36,463 bases of DNA. Origin: Timonella senegalensis JC301 (GTDB lineage: Bacteria > Actinomycetota > Actinomycetes > Actinomycetales > Cellulomonadaceae). Shown piece by piece: positions 34,037 to 36,463 of the stretch. The translations under genes were made by a program, and so were the position numbers. Positions within the stretch are counted from its first letter, which is position 1; every line of letters begins with the position of its first letter. The stretch spans positions 1,022,779 to 1,059,241 of the forward strand of contig NZ_HE978641.1 in assembly GCF_000312125.1 (NCBI RefSeq), given 5' to 3'. The notes beneath the pieces are model-generated. The model was not told the origin of the DNA. It did not search any database and worked only from the letters and a program-made list of their open reading frames with translations.

Positions 34037-34381
34037 TCAGTCTTTCGGTGAGTTGAGCAGCGGGTCGATCGCGGTCTTAAGGAAGGCCCAGTCCGCGGTG
34101 AATTTGTCGAGGGCGGCGGTGCCCGCGGCGGTAAGGAAGTAGTAGCGGCGGGCGGGGCCGGAGGCGGAGGGTTCCCACCTGGTTTCCACGAGTCCGTCGC
34201 GGCGCAGCCGCGAGAGCAGGGGGTAGAGCGTGCCCTCCCCGCCAATGAGCGGGCCGTTCTCCCGCAGTGCGGACGAGATCTCGAGGCCGTACGCCTCGCC
34301 TTTGGTGCGTAGAACTGCCAGAACGCAGCCATCGAGCAATCCCTTGCGGAGCTGAGGGCTGAGTTCGTAGTGGTCTATCAT
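34037..34381 (-). CDS. PadR-family transcriptional regulator
   Basis: This 114-aa PadR regulator has the winged-helix pattern LRKGLLDGCVLAVLRTKGEAYGLEISSAL, then GEGTLYPLLSRLRRDGLVETRW (recognition helix and wing) and RRYYFLTAAGTAAL, with a short C-terminal dimer helix. ATG 34381 is chosen over an upstream in-frame start at 34417. There is no ribosome site; ACGGTACCG lies 7 nt upstream. It heads the operon with the two HAAS-type membrane proteins and probably autoregulates it. Confidence 0.9.
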   Translation of the reverse strand: MIDHYELSPQLRKGLLDGCVLAVLRTKGEAYGLEISSALRENGPLIGGEGTLYPLLSRLRRDGLVETRWEPSASGPARRYYFLTAAGTAALDKFTADWAFLKTAIDPLLNSPKD

Positions 34382-34586
34382 GCAAAACACGGTACCGCCC
34401 AGGGCGCTTGGTTGCAATACAAGATAGTGGGTAGTTTTCGTTGCGAGCCCGGGAGATCCCGGTCACGGCGAACGCTTAACGTGTGTCCGTAGGCGGGACT
34501 AGCCGCCGCTAGCAAGCCATTCCCAAGTAGACTTGCCGTGCAACCCCTTTTTCACAAAGGATTTCCTCGTTACATCAGGAGTGCCC

Positions 34587-34847
34587 GTGGGACGCGTAGT
34601 CGTCGACGTAATGCCAAAGCCAGAGATCCTCGACCCGCAGGGAAAGGCCGTAGCCGGCGCCCTGCCACGCCTGGGATTTAATGGTTTCGTTTCTGTACGC
34701 CAAGGCAAGCGCTTTGAGCTCGAGGTGGAGGGCGAGGTCACGCCCGAGGTCCTCGAGAACGCGCGTAAGGCCGCCGAAACCGTGCTGTCCAACCCTGTCA
34801 TTGAGGATGTCGTCTCGGTGAAGGACGCATCGGGAGAGGTTGCTTGA
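34587..34847 (+). CDS. purS: Phosphoribosylformylglycinamidine synthase subunit PurS
   Basis: PurS (86 aa) is the small bridging subunit of the PurSQL enzyme, which makes FGAM from FGAR. It has [38 protein letters not shown] and IEDVVSV. The GTG at 34587 has AGGAG 5 nt upstream; the frame extends further up but without support. The stop overlaps the purQ ATG by one base. Confidence 0.95.
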   Translation: MGRVVVDVMPKPEILDPQGKAVAGALPRLGFNGFVSVRQGKRFELEVEGEVTPEVLENARKAAETVLSNPVIEDVVSVKDASGEVA

Positions 34848-35560
34848 TGTCGCCAATCGCTTCGGCACGCATCGGTGTCATCACGTTCCCTGGAACGCTC
34901 GATGACCGCGACGCGGCCCGCGCAGTTCGACTCGCAGGTGCCGAGGCAGTGTCACTGTGGCACGCAGACGCAGACCTGCACGGTGTAGACGCAGTGGTTC
35001 TCCCCGGTGGATTCTCCTACGGCGACTACCTGCGAGCTGGTGCAATCTCCCGCTTCGCTCCAGTCATGGAGAAGGTCGTGGACGCTGCCGCTGGTGGAAT
35101 GCCAGTCCTTGGCATCTGCAACGGCTTCCAGGTCCTGACCGAGGCTCACCTGCTTCCTGGCTCGATGATCAAGAACGACCACCGTTCTTTCATCTGCCGC
35201 GAGCAGACCCTCGTTGTGGAGAACACCGCAACCGCATGGACCGGCGATTACACGCAGGGCCAGGAGATCATCATTCCGCTCAAGAACCAGGACGGCCAGT
35301 ACGTTGCTGACGAGCGCACCCTTGATGAACTCGAGGGCGAAGGCCGCGTGGCATTCCGCTACCAGGGCTGGAACCCAAACGGTTCGCGGCGCAACATCGC
35401 CGGCATCACCAACGAGCGCGGCAACGTAGTAGGCCTCATGCCTCACCCTGAGCACGCCGTTGAGGCAGGCTTTGGCGTGGACAACGGAACCGACCTTCGC
35501 GGTGGTATCGATGGACTCGGCTTCTTCACCTCGGTTCTGTCGAGCCTCGTGAACGCCTAA
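34847..35560 (+). CDS. purQ: Phosphoribosylformylglycinamidine synthase subunit PurQ (glutaminase)
   Basis: PurQ (237 aa) supplies ammonia from glutamine to PurL. It is a class I glutamine amidotransferase with [21 protein letters not shown], the nucleophile Cys91 in [10 protein letters not shown] and the His/Glu of [12 protein letters not shown] 34847 is preferred over the TTG at 34844. purL does not follow, so the large subunit must be encoded elsewhere. Confidence 0.97.
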   Translation: MSPIASARIGVITFPGTLDDRDAARAVRLAGAEAVSLWHADADLHGVDAVVLPGGFSYGDYLRAGAISRFAPVMEKVVDAAAGGMPVLGICNGFQVLTEAHLLPGSMIKNDHRSFICREQTLVVENTATAWTGDYTQGQEIIIPLKNQDGQYVADERTLDELEGEGRVAFRYQGWNPNGSRRNIAGITNERGNVVGLMPHPEHAVEAGFGVDNGTDLRGGIDGLGFFTSVLSSLVNA

Positions 35561-35580
35561 GCCTAGAGTTTTCGCACAGT

Positions 35581-35646
35581 CTTAACGCGTGGTCTTGATG
35601 CGCGGTACTTCCACGCAGTCTTGACGCGTGGTTCTTGACCCGTGGT
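35581..35646. repeat. 13-bp imperfect tandem repeats after purQ
   Basis: Units CTTAACGCGTGGT (35581), CTTGATGCGCGGT (35594), a diverged ACTTCCACGCAGT (35607), CTTGACGCGTGGT (35620) and CTTGACCCGTGGT (35634) follow each other, with one extra T before the last. Confidence 0.75.
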
Positions 35647-35652
35647 TCTTTT

Positions 35653-35686
35653 GCAGGGCGCCTCCCCGGATGGGGAGGCGCCCTGC
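35653..35686 (+). terminator. Terminator of purSQ
   Basis: A perfect 15-bp stem (35653-35667 with 35672-35686) with a 4-nt loop. It is GC-rich, without a long T-tract. Confidence 0.82.
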
Positions 35687-35694
35687 GTTGTAAG

Positions 35695-35718
35695 TGGGCT
35701 TGTAGTTGGGCTTGTAGT
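35695..35718. repeat. 12-bp tandem duplication
   Basis: TGGGCTTGTAGT is repeated directly at 35695-35706 and 35707-35718, between the purSQ terminator and the acetyltransferase gene. Confidence 0.8.
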
Positions 35719-35839
35719 TGGTGCGGTGGCTGTTGGCAGCGAGGTGGTTGAGTCATGTCACTGTCCGCGGGTGTTCTGCTGGCTGCGCCAGGTTCGTAAG
35801 ATTATTCAGGCGAACGCCGGTGGACTTAAGAGGAGAGCA

Positions 35840-36310
35840 ATGAAGATTCAGGACGTGCAGTGGAATGACCCGGAGGTTGCCCAGCTTCGTAACGAGCAGG
35901 CCGCTGACTTGGGCGCGCGCTACGGGTTCGAGCCCACACTGGATGAGTCGGAGCCAGCTGGCCTTGTGTCGATGCTCAAGTTGACCACGGACGATGGCGA
36001 GCCAGTCGGCTGCGTCGCGCTTGTTGACCAGACCGGCGTTGAGGATGTCTTTGGACCTGACTTGACCGTGGAGATGCGCAAGGTGTTTGTCCGCCCCGCC
36101 TTCCGCGGGAATGGCTACTCCTATCTGCTTCTCGACGAGGTAGAGACGATCGCTCGCAGCCGCGGCTTCCAGCAGATTGTGTTGGTATCGGGGGTTGAGC
36201 AACCTGAAGCTGTCGCTGGATACCGGAAGCGTGGCTACCAAGAGATGGAAGCCTACGGATTCAATGCTCAGTTCGAGACGTCGCTGTTCTTCAAGCTTCC
36301 GCTGGGCTGA
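35840..36310 (+). CDS. GNAT-family N-acetyltransferase
   Basis: The 156-aa product has the GNAT fold: MRKVFVRPAFRGNGYSYLLLDEVETIARSRGF, where RGNGYS fits the acetyl-CoA pyrophosphate loop (Q/RxxGxG/A), and later YRKRGYQEMEAYG. ATG 35840 follows AGGAGAG; the frame upstream runs through the terminator and is not coding. Acceptor unknown. It is a single gene after purSQ. Confidence 0.88.
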   Translation: MKIQDVQWNDPEVAQLRNEQAADLGARYGFEPTLDESEPAGLVSMLKLTTDDGEPVGCVALVDQTGVEDVFGPDLTVEMRKVFVRPAFRGNGYSYLLLDEVETIARSRGFQQIVLVSGVEQPEAVAGYRKRGYQEMEAYGFNAQFETSLFFKLPLG

Positions 36311-36428
36311 CGATTAGCTAGAGCGGTGGTTCAAGCCCGCGGGAGTTGATGGACGCGGGTGGTGCTGTTGCCTCTGATCTACTCGTGCAATCGCGAGGTC
36401 ATTCTTTCCGCGGCGCAGCCCGCTTGAA

Positions 36429-36463
36429 TTACTCAAATGGGCTGCCGGAATTCATGTGGTCAC
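36429..36463 (-). CDS. Possible 3' end of a minus-strand gene
   Basis: On the minus strand a frame entering from the window edge ends DHMNSGSPFE at a TAA (36431-36429). Only ten residues are visible, so this is a weak guess. The rest of the stretch 36311-36463 shows no gene. Confidence 0.2.
   Translation of the reverse strand, partial: DHMNSGSPFE

Overview
The window looks like chromosomal DNA of a moderately GC-rich actinomycete (Actinomycetota). The reasons are the many GTG starts, a sortase-type LAQTG surface protein with HtaA haem-binding domains next to hmuTUV, a purA/purD/purC/purSQ biosynthetic neighbourhood, a DtxR/IdeR-type iron box, and several genes whose -10 box sits about 6 nt before the start codon (leaderless transcripts). 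The genus cannot be fixed from the sequence. No rRNA, tRNA, CRISPR array, phage gene or complete insertion sequence was seen.

Region by region. 1-4405: haem acquisition, with the 3' part of an htaA-like anchored surface protein, then lipoprotein HmuT, permease HmuU and ATPase HmuV. 4416-4994: pyrE. 5088-6403 (minus): LemA and an unknown membrane-anchored protein. 6862-18135: a divergent catabolic island. The minus-strand arm holds an aldolase-dehydrogenase fusion, a cupin, an LsrF-like thiolase and a small class II aldolase, preceded by a GntR regulator. The plus-strand arm holds an MtnA-type isomerase, a sugar ABC importer (binding lipoprotein, double ATPase, permease) and an MtnK-type kinase. 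18248-19957: a NagD-like HAD phosphatase and a SpoU RNA methyltransferase. 20181-20930: an unknown secreted protein. 21122-22141: class II fructose-bisphosphate aldolase. 22277-24310: a STAS-domain protein, an interrupted reading frame and purA. 24519-27323: a fatty-acid desaturase, an EamA exporter and a divergent MarR regulator. 27436-29804: purD and purC. 29907-32602: a DtxR-boxed siderophore-interacting protein, a TetR regulator and a four-to-six-helix membrane protein. 32789-34381: two paralogous small membrane proteins with a PadR regulator. 34587-36310: purS, purQ and a GNAT acetyltransferase.

The most interesting part is the 6.9-18.1 kb island. MtnK and MtnA are the kinase and isomerase of 5-methylthioribose or 5-deoxyribose salvage, and class II aldolases are the known next step (dihydroxyacetone phosphate, DHAP, plus an aldehyde). 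Here the same regulon also carries a short-chain dehydrogenase and a close homologue of LsrF. On paper, oxidising C4 of 5-deoxyribulose 1-phosphate gives 3-hydroxy-5-phosphonooxypentane-2,4-dione, which is the substrate of LsrF and is cleaved with CoA to DHAP and acetyl-CoA. The island could therefore encode an oxidative, acetyl-CoA-yielding branch of 5-deoxypentose salvage. This is an inference from gene content and chemistry, not a demonstrated pathway.

Regulation is unusually readable. Candidate operator palindromes sit directly at the starts of the desaturase, EamA/marR, tetR/membrane-protein, siderophore-protein and sugar operons, and most convergent gene pairs are separated by long perfect hairpins.
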